Of a stretch of 35,961 bases of DNA, positions 14,964 to 24,411 are shown piece by piece. Position 1 is the first letter of the stretch. The number at the start of each line of letters is the position of its first letter. The notes under the pieces were generated by a model. The model searched no databases. It was not told where the DNA came from and worked only from the letters and a program-made list of their open reading frames with translations. The stretch is from assembly GCA_902763865.1 (NCBI GenBank), contig CACWTR010000046.1, positions 1-35,961 on the forward strand, in the 5' to 3' direction. This DNA comes from an uncultured Bacteroidales bacterium (GTDB lineage: Bacteria > Bacteroidota > Bacteroidia > Bacteroidales > Bacteroidaceae). The position numbers and the translations under genes are program-made.

Positions 14964-17900
14964 ATGAAACACAACCTACTAAACAAACTCTTATCCCTCA
15001 CCCTGCTCATAATGGGGGGGCATTTCTTAACCCAACCTGGGCGGATGAAACAATAACCTTTACTTTTACCTCAAAGGAATGGAAATCTGAGGAAGGGAAT
15101 TGGAGCGGTACCAGTGGTAGCGCTTTGGATTCAAAAGGAGTACAATGTCTAAAAGATCAAACATATACAATCACGTCCCCTTCTTCATTCAGCAATATTA
15201 GCTCCATTGTCATTACATATGGAACTGCATCAAAAACAACAACATCAAGTACCATCTCCATCAAAATAGGAGATAATAGCGAGGTAACTAAAAATCTTGA
15301 AGGCGGGGGTAAATCTGGAGCAACATTGGAATGGAACTATTCTCCAGAGCAAACAGGTACAATTGTCATGAAAGTAGCATCATCAGGTGCTTCTTCATAT
15401 GTAAAAAGTATCAAGGTTACCTATTCTACTGCTATAAAGAGCACTGCCCCGACGATTGATGGTGGTGGCGCTGCTTCAGACTTCACGATTTCCAAGGACG
15501 TAACTATTACGGCTACAGGTGGTGCGACGATATACTACACCACAGATGGCTCAGAACCCACCGAGAGCAGCAGTACCTATTCTGAACCCATTCATATTAC
15601 GGGCACAACTACCATCAAGGCAGCTGCTCTGGAGGAAGGGAAGGAATTAAGCTCGGTTTCCAGCAAAACTTTCACGAAAGTACTGGCTGATAACGCCATT
15701 AACGTTGCAGGCGGCACTACACACAATATCGCACTTACCGGAGCTGAGGCCGTTGATGAATATTCCCTCAGCGCAACAGCTACACATGGCACGGTCAACT
15801 ATGCCCTGAAATCTGCCACCAACCTCACAGAAGGTACAGACTTCGACTTTGAGAACGGTGAGTTCGTTTTCTATGAGACTTACAAGGGTATTATTGTCGT
15901 GACTGCATCCGTGGCTGCCGACGATGACTATGCCGCAGCTTCTCAGGACATCACCATCAACGTGGCAGGCAACAAGCGCACTCCCGTCATAGCATACGAT
16001 GGCGATGATGCAGAAATCAGCAACACTGGCACTCTTGTAATTGACCCTGAGTTGATTGAGACAGACGGGACAATAACCGTTACATCCAGCAATATCGATG
16101 TAGCTACCGTGAGCGAATACACCATCTCGGCTGTGGACGATGGCACATCAACCATAACCATTACAACGGCTGAGGGAGAATATTACAATGCAGGAAGTGG
16201 CTCTTTCGAACTTACTGTAGTGACACCTACAGCTTGTGACATCGCCCTGATGGGTGCTCCCGTTGCCAAGACATTCGACGTCTATAACAACGCTACACCG
16301 CAGGTCATCACCTATACCACCAGCAGCACGGGTGAAGTCAGCATCGCCAGCAGCCCATACGCCACCTTCGACATAGACCAGGTGAACAAAAAGATTACCG
16401 TTACCCCGAAGTCAGCTACACCCAGCGAACAAACTATTACCATCAACCAGGCAGCAGAAGGTCGCTACCTGGCAGGAAGCACCACATTCTACCTGACCGT
16501 GACTAACAGCGCCACAAGTGAAACGTATGAGAAGGTAACAAATGCTGCGAATTTGGAAGTTGGTGATGAAATTGCAATAGTAAATGAAGAATATAACAAA
16601 GCTGCTGGAAGTGTAAGTTCCGATCTCCTGACACCTGTCAGCATTAATATTACTAATAATTCATTCAACACAACAAGCGGTGTAGTGACGTACAAACTGG
16701 AAGGCACAACAGGAGAGTGGACTCTTAAAAAGAAAGATGACACGACATATCTTTCCAGTAAAACCGCCAAAAAGATGGCCCTTGTTTCATCAAATCCCAG
16801 CACATGGACTATCTCTATCAGCGATGGAAACGCAACTATGACATCATCCACTGCTTCTGTTGGAGATCTTCAGTATAATCATAATAGCGGTAAAGACCGT
16901 TTTACCACATATACTTCTTCTCAGTCTCCTATCCAGCTCTATAAGCGCAGCAAATACGACAATGTCATCACCGTAGCCAACGGAATAGAGCAGACACTGG
17001 ACTTGGATAGCGAAACAGAGCTGACGCTTTCTGCCACCTCTTACTGCGGCGCTGTGAACTTCGCTATAAAGTCAGCCACAAATCTTACGGAAAACACGGA
17101 TTTCACATTCGACACCGAAACGGGCGAATTGCTGGTTGACGAGGAAGCTGTCAGCGGCACTATCACCATCACGGCAAGCACAACCGAAACAGCTACACAC
17201 AAGGCAGCGAGTGTAGATATCGTTGTATCCGTAGTGGGCAAGCCCGCAGCCCCGGACTTCTCCGGTATCTCCAATCAGGAGAAGCTGGCAGGTTCCACCA
17301 TTACACTCGTGAAAGATGTAGATTTCACGACAGACGGCACTGTCACACTCTCCACTTCCAATGCTGCTGTGGCATCTGTTGACGGACTGACCGTGACAGC
17401 CGAGGCAGTCGGCACAGCCACCATTACAGTGACTGCCGCCGCTGGCAAACTCTATACAGCAGGAAGTACAACATTTGATATCACCGTGACTGCACCAGAA
17501 GGAAAAACTAAAGTAAGCGACAATGTATTGTTCAACGAGACATTTGCAAGTTGTGACGGCACTGGTGGTAATAAGACGGAGGCTTTCGACAATGGTAATC
17601 AAAATGGCAGTGTAGAAGGGAAAACTGATGAAACCTACAGCACTATTACATATGCTTATCCCGCAAATGGATGCGCACGACTTGGCACAGTAAGTGGAAA
17701 TGGCGTTTTGACTACAACTGTTTCTATCACAGGTAATGCAACCCTTACATTCAGTGGAGCAGGATGGAGTGGAAGCGACACCAATACAATCAAAGTGACC
17801 GCGACTGGTGCCACATTGAGCGGAGACACTGATGTAACACTTACAAATGCCGTCTGGAATGACTACATAGTCAACATCTCAGGAGCAACTGGCAGTGTTG

Positions 17901-18529
17901 TAATTACATTTACAGAGAAGCGTGGTTTCTTGGATGACATCAAGATTACACAGACACCCTCTACCACCGTCACACTGAACAAGTACGGCTATGCGACCTT
18001 CTGTTCAGAGAACCCGATGGATTTCTCTTCTACTGAAGGCTACACGGCTTGGCGCGTGAACGACATCGTAGGTAGCACTGTCACCTTTACCAAGATTACC
18101 GAAGCTATCAAGGGCGGACAAGGTGTGCTGCTCTACAACAAGGATGCCGACGGCGAAAGCACCAGCAACGTGACGGTGAACTTTGCCAAAGGAACGCCTG
18201 AGTTCGCCGCTAATGAGAACCTACTCGTTGGCACTCTTGCTCGCACTTATGTTGAAGCGGGCGAATACTATGGGCTGTCTGGACAGAACTTCGTCCGCGT
18301 GGCTGAAAGCACCGTTCCTGCCGGCAAGGCACTGCTGCCCGCAAGTGCTCTGGGCGGCGGCAGCGTCAAGGCCTTCAACTTCGTCTTCGAGGACAATGCT
18401 ACCGGCATCCGCACTGTCGAGACCGTCAGCCCTGAAGAAGCCGCACAAATCTTCGACCTCTCCGGTCGCCGCCTCAACAAGATTCAGAAAGGCATCAACA
18501 TCGTAAACGGCAAAAAGGTTCTTTACTAA
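14964..18529 (+). CDS. large modular secreted surface protein 1, frameshifted at a poly-G tract
   Basis: The start ATG 14964 opens a signal peptide (MKHNLLNKLLSLTLLIMGG) that runs into seven G (15014-15020) and then stops at a TAA 30 codons in. Adding one G gives AFLNPTWADETITFTF and joins the 1134+ codon frame to 18529, a 1188-residue protein; the leader matches that of surface protein 2. Modules (rough): chitobiase/HEX C-terminal-like 159-242 (YYTTDGSEPTESSSTY), Big-like beta repeats 243-515, a module starting YEKVTNAANLEVGDEIAIV 520-663, more Big-like repeats 664-846, a beta-sandwich 850-1000, a module starting VTLNKYGYATFCSENP 1000-1150, and a T9SS-like tail (IFDLSGRRLNKIQKGINIVN). Likely displayed at the surface; ligand unknown. 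The frameshift may be phase variation or a sequencing error. Confidence 0.85.
15014..15020 (+). repeat. poly-G tract (7 G) inside the signal peptide of surface protein 1
   Basis: Seven consecutive G. Frame analysis: upstream frame starts at 14964 (0 mod 3), downstream frame reads at 2 mod 3, so one extra G restores a continuous gene with a normal signal peptide. Confidence 0.9.
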
Positions 18530-18542
18530 CAAACTATTCACT

Positions 18543-18633
18543 ACCACGAATTACACGAATTACACGAATCCCATGTCTCTGAGACATTGCCTGTCACACA
18601 AAGACAATTCGCGAAATTAGTGCAATTCGTGGT
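18543..18633. repeat. inverted-repeat element C between surface gene 1 and peptide gene 1
   Basis: Left arm 18543-18569 (accacgaattacacgaatta...) pairs with the right arm ending 18633 (...gtgcaattcgtggt). The spacer (ccatgtctctgagacattgc...) is nearly the same as in element D, so C and D are copies of one element carried in the duplicated cassette. Confidence 0.9.
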
Positions 18634-18684
18634 AAGAAAGACACATTATTTATATATTAAGAACAAAGTATAAGACTTCAAACT

Positions 18685-18861
18685 ATGAAAAAGACATATA
18701 TAAACCCAAGCACGACGGTTGTCCGTCTCTCCGCGATTAACCCCCTCCTCACTACGTCCGTCCCACAGGTTGGCTTCGACCCCAACACCACCCCCGTCAG
18801 CGGAGATAAGCTGGAAGCCAAGGGCATGAGCGACGTCAACGTATGGGACAACGAGTGGTAA
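18685..18861 (+). CDS. small MKKTYI...WDNEW peptide 1
   Basis: 58 residues. N terminus MKKTYINPSTTVVRLSAINP, C terminus ending SDVNVWDNEW. It is homologous to the 64-residue peptide at 24412 at both ends (MKKTYI-P and VKG/AKG...WDNEW) and variable in between. No signal peptide or membrane segment is evident, though a short hydrophobic stretch with LL follows the basic start. It lies 155 nt after surface gene 1, separated by hairpin element C, with no TAnnTTTG promoter, so it is likely the last gene of that transcript. Function unknown; candidates are a partner, chaperone or secreted peptide for the surface protein (inference). A strong terminator follows at 18938. Confidence 0.7.
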   Translation: MKKTYINPSTTVVRLSAINPLLTTSVPQVGFDPNTTPVSGDKLEAKGMSDVNVWDNEW

Positions 18862-18868
18862 CGACTGC

Positions 18869-18903
18869 GGTTCATGGTTAAAGGTTCATGATTCATGGTT
18901 ATT
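18869..18903. repeat. heptamer repeat (ggttcat), five units
   Basis: Units ggttcat, ggttaaa, ggttcat, gattcat, ggttatt with a strict 7-bp period, starting 8 bp after the stop of peptide gene 1. Confidence 0.75.
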
Positions 18904-18937
18904 CATGGGCCGGGCCGACATGAACATTAACGGATAT

Positions 18938-18976
18938 GGGGGCTGTGTCAGAATGAATGGCACAGCCCCCTTTTTT
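18938..18976 (+). terminator. rho-independent-type terminator after cassette 1
   Basis: Perfect 10-bp stem gggggctgtg (18938-18947) / cacagccccc (18961-18970), 13-nt loop, followed by six T. It closes the transcript containing surface gene 1 and peptide 1. Confidence 0.88.
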
Positions 18977-19102
18977 GCTTTAACCACGAACCAGCACGAA
19001 TTACACGAATTATTCAACTGCTGTTTGTCAGCTAATGGTTTGGAAACTTTTTCATTGTTTTGACACATCCTCTGGTTTTTACTTCATCTTTTTGCAAGAG
19101 TA

Positions 19103-19134
19103 TTTGGAATATAACAATAAAGTATGTACCTCTG
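19103..19134 (+). promoter_or_regulatory. weak promoter before a short remnant ORF
   Basis: TTTG (19103-19106), 20 nt, TACCTCTG (19127-19134), one mismatch to the -7 consensus. It lies 26 nt before ATG 19161. Confidence 0.4.
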
Positions 19135-19160
19135 CAGAGCAAAACAACTCAATCAGAGTC

Positions 19161-19268
19161 ATGTGTACTTATAACCTTACGTTAGACGAGCAACTTGCCC
19201 GTCAACTTGCTCAACTGCAACGATGTTCTGAGCCGACGGAACTGTTTCATGCGCCAACCACACTTTGA
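19161..19268 (+). pseudogene. 35-codon ORF, possible broken antitoxin-like gene
   Basis: Begins MCTYNLTLDEQLARQLAQLQ, which resembles the N-terminal strand and first helix of small Bacteroidetes antitoxins (M-T-Y-x-L-x-L-D-E), then loses the pattern and stops. Another frame continues MRQPHFDNVIDRIIATIVDG to a stop at ~19312, so a frameshift may have split a ~50-codon gene. No toxin partner is next to it unless it is the RelA/SpoT-type gene 190 nt downstream, which has its own promoter. Weak call. Confidence 0.25.
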
Positions 19269-19396
19269 CAATGTCATAGACCGCATTATTGCCACAATAG
19301 TCGATGGAGATTGGTGATGCAAGTGAAGTGGCATTCCATTGGGAGGTTGTTTTTGTGCGATTTTATTGTAACAAGGAATTAAATATGGCTTTCTGC

Positions 19397-19427
19397 TTTG
19401 CAGTGTGGGAAGAAAAGTGTAACTTTG
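19397..19427 (+). promoter_or_regulatory. promoter of the RelA/SpoT-type synthetase gene
   Basis: TTTG (19397-19400), 19 nt, TAACTTTG (19420-19427): full consensus, 31 nt before ATG 19459. Confidence 0.78.
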
Positions 19428-19458
19428 TAGCAATTCCGGAAAAGAACCATAGAGAACC

Positions 19459-20496
19459 ATGCTGTACGCACGTCATAAGCTGGACAAGGCGGGACAGGCC
19501 CTGATAGGCACTGACCCTTTCCTTCGCAACGCAGCCCTGCCTGTCATTCAGGCCTGGCGCGAGACGCACTTCTTTGTCCTGCAAGAGCTCGGCAGGCAGC
19601 TACTGGCGCTGTTCCGCGAAAAGGGCCTGGCATACGACTTCTTCTCTATGCGCATCAAGCGCATGACGTCCATCGAGGCCAAGCTGCGCAACAACAAGGA
19701 GAAAGGCACCAAGCTTGGCGGCATGCAGGACATAGGCGGCATCCGCTTCGTCTTCGAGACGATAGATAGTCTGGACAGCGCCGTCAGCGTCCTCGACGGG
19801 TTCGTGCCGGATGGCTTCTCCGTCGTAAGGAGCTACAACTATGTCGCCGAACCGAAGGAGAGCGGGTACCGCAGCGTACACTATGTGTATAAGTTCAACA
19901 GCGAGGATGAGAGGTACGACGGCAATTCCATCGAGCTTCAGGTCAGGACAAAGATGCAGCATGCCTGGGCAATGGCCGTAGAGACGGCAAGCCTCATCTC
20001 ACAGACCACGCTGAAAGCCGACATCAAGGACAACAGCGAGTGGCGCGGCTTCTTCAAACTCGTCAGCGCACTCTTCGCAAGAGACGAGGGCAAGCCTGTC
20101 TATAAGACGTTTGCCCACTACACGCAAAAGATGTTCTGCACGGAATACTTCGACTATGAGAGACACAACCTTGTAGATCAGTTGAAGGCCTTGCGCGTGA
20201 CGGTCAACTCCGACTTCGACAAAGCAGACAGGGGGTATTGCGTACTGACCATAGACTTCAACAGCAAAATCGTCCACACCCAGACCTTCGGCGAGAATCA
20301 GGAAAAGGAGGCGGCCAGCCTCTTCAGCCAGATAGAGCAGGCCATCAACCGCGACGAGGCGGCCCTGATGGTCGCCATCGAAAACATGTTGGAGATAAAG
20401 GAGGCATACCCCAGCTACTTCCTCAACACGCAGCGGTTCCTGGCATTCCTCTCCGACTTCGAGCAGCAATGCAAGGTGCTCCTGAACTCCGAATGA
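19459..20496 (+). CDS. RelA/SpoT-domain nucleotide pyrophosphokinase-like protein
   Basis: 345 residues. The RelA/SpoT synthetase core is at about 60-180: RIKRMTSIEAKL (65-76, ATP-binding basic patch and Ser), DIGGIRF (91-97, catalytic Asp), EPKESGYRSVHYV (131-143, substrate loop with Tyr/His) and ELQVRTKMQHAWA (159-171, catalytic Glu and RT). All key residues look intact, so it should be active, making (p)ppGpp or a related product; some stand-alone members instead modify tRNA as toxins. There is no HD hydrolase, TGS or ACT domain. A ~160-residue helical C-terminal part of unknown role follows. Own promoter; only 43 nt separate it from surface gene 2 with no promoter between, so both are probably co-transcribed. 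Which nucleotide it makes is open. Confidence 0.9.
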   Translation: MLYARHKLDKAGQALIGTDPFLRNAALPVIQAWRETHFFVLQELGRQLLALFREKGLAYDFFSMRIKRMTSIEAKLRNNKEKGTKLGGMQDIGGIRFVFETIDSLDSAVSVLDGFVPDGFSVVRSYNYVAEPKESGYRSVHYVYKFNSEDERYDGNSIELQVRTKMQHAWAMAVETASLISQTTLKADIKDNSEWRGFFKLVSALFARDEGKPVYKTFAHYTQKMFCTEYFDYERHNLVDQLKALRVTVNSDFDKADRGYCVLTIDFNSKIVHTQTFGENQEKEAASLFSQIEQAINRDEAALMVAIENMLEIKEAYPSYFLNTQRFLAFLSDFEQQCKVLLNSE

Positions 20497-20539
20497 ACCC
20501 CATCGACAACAACACAAACCAACTAAATACTTAAACACA

Positions 20540-23500
20540 ATGAAACAAAAACTACTAAAATTAACGCTCCTGCTATGTGCCCTCATAGTGGGAGGAAATG
20601 TCTGGGCGGACACGAGCACAAGCACTCTTATGTTCGAAGGCAAATGCAATGGCAGTGGGACAGCCGATGATGGTGTCGTGGCTTGGACCGTGACCTCCGA
20701 CGGATCAGAATCAAACTTCGACAACTCAAAAGGCATCCACTATGGAACAAGTAGTGGGAAGGTGCAGTACATAAAACTGTCCACTTCCGACATTCAGGGA
20801 ACAATTACCCAGGTGATTGTGAATGCCTCCACTGCTTCTGGTGTGACTGCCACTGTCGGTGTCACTGTTGGTGGTGAAACATTCGGCGAAGAAGCAAAAA
20901 CGCTTTCTACAACTGCAACAAACTATGGATTCAACGGTTCTGCAGAAGGTGAAATAGTCGTTACTGTCACTAAGCCTGAGAGTGCAGCCAAAGCTCTTTA
21001 TGTGAAGAGCGTGGCCGTTACCTATACCACTGGCGGTGGTGACACGCCTACTCTTGAAGACAACGACCTTGCGCTTGTTGATGCACCCATTGCACTCAGC
21101 TTTGACCTCTACAACAACCACAAAGCACAAGTCATCCATTACACTACATCCAGTACGGGTGAAGTATCGGTGGTAGCTGGTGCTAATGATGTCAGCTGCT
21201 CTGTTGATGGGACTAACAAGACGATTACTGTCACTCCGATAGCCGTGACTAACGGCAAACAGACCGTTACCGTCAATCAGGCTGCCGACGGAACCTACAA
21301 GGCTGGCTCAGTGACGTTCACCGTGACCGTCACCGACAGCACTCCTATCGTTACCCACACCGCCACATTCTCCGTGAATGGTGCAACGACTGCAAAGGAA
21401 TATCCAGTAGGCGCAGACATTGAGTTCCCTGCCGCTCCTCAGGATGTCAGCGGCAAGACCTTCGTGGGTTGGGCAGCAGCAGCCATCGACGGCACGACCG
21501 ACGAGGCTCCCGAATTCGTAACGAGCGCCACGATGGGCGACAGCGACGTGACCTTCTATGCCGTGTTTGCATACGCTGATAGCGGGGGGTCGTCGGAGGT
21601 TATAGACGTATTGGACCGTGAACTGACAGGTGTAACAGGCACCTCTTACACCGACTGGTCAGGGAAGACGTCCATCTCCGATGCCGTCTATGCCGGTCAG
21701 AGTGCAGGCGGCAACTCTTCAATCCAATTACGTTCCCAAAGTCCGGCAGGTATAATTACAACCACCTCCGGCGGCAAGGCCAAAAAGGTTGTCGTTGCTT
21801 GGAATTCAAACACAGCTGATGGTCGCACGATTAATGTTTATGGAAAGAACCAAGCTTACAGTTCCGCATTAGAGTTGTACAATGATGATACAGCTGGTGA
21901 CCTGCTTGCAGAAGTCGCTAAAGGTACATCAGAGGTGACAATTAGCAAAGATTACGAGTACATCGGCATCCGTTCTAAGAACGGTGCACTTTATCTGGAC
22001 GAGGTTCAGATTACCTGGCAGACAGGTGGCGACGTGACCTACAGCGAATACTGCACGACGGTTGTTGCAGCAGCCGTGGAGCGTCCTGTCATTACGGTTG
22101 CAGAGAATCCTTTCCTGTTCTCCACAACGGCCACCATCACCTGCGCCACGGAAGGTGCTGCCATCCAGTACAGCTTCGACGGCGAGAACTGGAGCAACTA
22201 TACAGATGCACTGACCATTGCGGAGACAACTACCATCTATGCCAAGGCCACAAAGGGCAACGACGAGAGTGCAGTTGTACAAGTCACCGCTACGAAGAAC
22301 CTGGCAGAACCCACTGTTACAATCGTTGCAACAGGCATCACGAACACCAATGTCCATGAAGGCACTGCTGCCGGCAGCCTCTCTGCCACCGTCGCCTACA
22401 ACGACAATGCTGTCGAGGGTGCTACCGTGACGTGGAGCAGCGATGACGAAGATGTTGCCACAATTGCCGAGAATGGTGCTGTCACCCTCGTTGGCGCAGG
22501 CACCGTCACCTTCACCGCTACCTTCGCAGGAAATGACGACTACAGCGAAGCGTCTGCCACATACGAGATGACAGTGACAAACTTTGACCCCAATGCCCCC
22601 GGTTCGGTGAACAATCCCTACAGCGTGGCTGAGGCTATTGAGGCAACGCCTGCCAGCGGAACATCAAGCGAAGTTTACATCCAGGGTATCGTCTCTGCAT
22701 TCTATGCTACAGACATCATGAGCGATGGCAGCAGCTATCGTTACTACATCAGCGACAACGGTAAGACCGAGAATCAGTTGCTTGTCTATAAGGGCAAGGG
22801 CTTGAACAATGTGGCATTCTCCAGTGCAGACGACCTGAAGATTGGCGACGAGGTTGTCATCTATGGTGGCTTGACTACCTACAAAAATGCTGCAGAGGTT
22901 GCTTCCGGCAACTACATCGTCAGTCTCAACCGTCCTGTTGACACCACTCCTTCCATTGCTGTCAGCACAACATCTGTTGAGGCTCCTGCCGCTGGCGCTG
23001 ACGGCACTATTGAAGTCACCTACAATAACATTAAGGACGTTGCGGCAGAAGTGTTCTTCTGTGATGCGGAAGGTAAAGATGCCACCTACGACTGGATTGT
23101 TGCAGAAATCAATGAAGACAATAATATCGAATATGTGATTGATGCCAACACTGGTGTAGCCCGTACAGCTTACCTGAAGGTCTATGCCCTCGACGACGAA
23201 ACCAACGCTGTCTATTCCGAACTCATTACCATCTCTCAGGCTGCTTACGTTGAACCTGCAACTGTTAGCCAATATGCTCTCTTCACTGGTGACCTTGTAG
23301 AAGGCGATTACATCATTTGCTACGAGCGAAAGGCCATGAATACCACTGTTACAAATGACCGCTTACAGTATAATGCAATCACACCCCAGAATAACATCAT
23401 TACTACCAGCAATGCCTCTATTGTTTGGCACATTGCCAAGAGCGGCGACTACTGGACCATCTACAATGCAGAGGCGGATGCCTACGCTGCCAGCACAGGT

Positions 23501-24259
23501 GCAAAGAATAAAGCACAAATGCTGGAAGACGGAACAGATGACATGGCTCTATGGACAGTTACCGGCACAGAAACCTATGATTTTGTAAACAAGCATAACG
23601 AAGCTAACAAGGTCAATGCCAATCTGAGAAACAATGGAACCTATGGTTTCGCATGCTACGCTACAGGTACTGGCGGGACCCTGTCACTCTACAAGAAAGT
23701 ATCACCCGTCACTCCCACGACCCTCACGCTGAATGCTTCTGGCTTTGCTACGTTTGCCAGCACGGAGGCTCTGGACTTCTCGGACTTCGAGACGGCGGGC
23801 TACACTGCTTGGCAGGCTACGAGCACGGACGGAGAGACCATCCACTTCGAGCAGATCAAGACTGCTGTTGCTGCCGGCACGGGCATCCTGCTGAGCGGTG
23901 AGGCCGGTGCTGCCATCGAGCTCAACGCCGCCAGCGAAGGCGAGGACCTGACAGGGACGAACCTCCTGGTGGGCATCACGAAAGCCACAGAGGTTGCCGA
24001 CGACGAGTACTTCGGCCTGTCCGGTGACGAGTTTGTGAAGGTTAAGGCCGGCACCATTCCCGCTGGCAAGGCCCTGCTGCCCGCAAGCGGCACGTCCGTC
24101 AAGTCCTTCAGCTTCGCCTTCGAGGGCAACGCCACCGGCATTAAGAGCCTCTCTGACTCTCCCTTACAGGGCGAGACGATAGTCAACCTTGCCGGCCAGC
24201 GCCTGCAGAAGATGCAGAAGGGCATCAACATCGTAAACGGCAAAAAGGTTCTTTACTAA
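20540..24259 (+). CDS. large modular secreted surface protein 2
   Basis: 1239 residues, signal peptide MKQKLLKLTLLLCALIVGGNVWA. Rough modules: beta-rich N domain to 165; Big-like 175-265; InlB-type B repeat ~272-345 (KTFVGWAAAAIDG...TFYAVFA); beta-sandwich 355-495; HEX C-terminal-like 510-585 (IQYSFDGENWSNYTDALTI); Big-like 590-680; an OB-fold-like domain 680-800 (YIQGIVSAFYATD... GDEVVIYGG); BACON-like 802-905; a module starting YALFTGDLVEGDYIICYER 910-1055, paralogous to that in protein 1; a GFATFAS module 1060-1200; T9SS-like tail (IVNLAGQRLQKMQKGINIVN). It shares with protein 1 the leader before the ATG (aactaaatacttaaacac), the last ~180 residues and the downstream hairpin, so the two genes arose by duplication. 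Probably surface-exposed and binding polymer; ligand unknown. Confidence 0.88.
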   Translation: MKQKLLKLTLLLCALIVGGNVWADTSTSTLMFEGKCNGSGTADDGVVAWTVTSDGSESNFDNSKGIHYGTSSGKVQYIKLSTSDIQGTITQVIVNASTASGVTATVGVTVGGETFGEEAKTLSTTATNYGFNGSAEGEIVVTVTKPESAAKALYVKSVAVTYTTGGGDTPTLEDNDLALVDAPIALSFDLYNNHKAQVIHYTTSSTGEVSVVAGANDVSCSVDGTNKTITVTPIAVTNGKQTVTVNQAADGTYKAGSVTFTVTVTDSTPIVTHTATFSVNGATTAKEYPVGADIEFPAAPQDVSGKTFVGWAAAAIDGTTDEAPEFVTSATMGDSDVTFYAVFAYADSGGSSEVIDVLDRELTGVTGTSYTDWSGKTSISDAVYAGQSAGGNSSIQLRSQSPAGIITTTSGGKAKKVVVAWNSNTADGRTINVYGKNQAYSSALELYNDDTAGDLLAEVAKGTSEVTISKDYEYIGIRSKNGALYLDEVQITWQTGGDVTYSEYCTTVVAAAVERPVITVAENPFLFSTTATITCATEGAAIQYSFDGENWSNYTDALTIAETTTIYAKATKGNDESAVVQVTATKNLAEPTVTIVATGITNTNVHEGTAAGSLSATVAYNDNAVEGATVTWSSDDEDVATIAENGAVTLVGAGTVTFTATFAGNDDYSEASATYEMTVTNFDPNAPGSVNNPYSVAEAIEATPASGTSSEVYIQGIVSAFYATDIMSDGSSYRYYISDNGKTENQLLVYKGKGLNNVAFSSADDLKIGDEVVIYGGLTTYKNAAEVASGNYIVSLNRPVDTTPSIAVSTTSVEAPAAGADGTIEVTYNNIKDVAAEVFFCDAEGKDATYDWIVAEINEDNNIEYVIDANTGVARTAYLKVYALDDETNAVYSELITISQAAYVEPATVSQYALFTGDLVEGDYIICYERKAMNTTVTNDRLQYNAITPQNNIITTSNASIVWHIAKSGDYWTIYNAEADAYAASTGAKNKAQMLEDGTDDMALWTVTGTETYDFVNKHNEANKVNANLRNNGTYGFACYATGTGGTLSLYKKVSPVTPTTLTLNASGFATFASTEALDFSDFETAGYTAWQATSTDGETIHFEQIKTAVAAGTGILLSGEAGAAIELNAASEGEDLTGTNLLVGITKATEVADDEYFGLSGDEFVKVKAGTIPAGKALLPASGTSVKSFSFAFEGNATGIKSLSDSPLQGETIVNLAGQRLQKMQKGINIVNGKKVLY

Positions 24260-24272
24260 CAAACTATTCACT

Positions 24273-24363
24273 ACCACGAATTACACAAATTACACGAATT
24301 CCATGTCTCTAAGACTTTGCGTGTCACACAGGGATTATTCGTGAAATTAGTGCAATTCGTGGT
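24273..24363. repeat. inverted-repeat element D between surface gene 2 and peptide gene 2
   Basis: Left arm 24273-24300, right arm ~24335-24363. Arms and spacer match element C closely (ccatgtctctaagac...gtgtcacaca), and the flanks match too, from the last codons of the surface gene to the peptide start codon. Confidence 0.9.
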
Positions 24364-24411
24364 AAGAAAGACACATTAATATATTAAGAATACAGTATAA
24401 GACTTCAAATT

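Larger units (their letters stand above)
18862..19458. other. 597-bp intergenic stretch with repeats, terminator and gene remnant
   Basis: Contains a heptamer repeat (ggttcat-type, 18869-18903), a terminator (18938-18976), a solitary left arm of the accacgaatt element (18983-19011) without its right arm, a weak promoter and a 35-codon ORF (19161-19268), and the promoter of the RelA/SpoT-type gene (19397-19427). Nothing else is recognisable. Confidence 0.7.
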
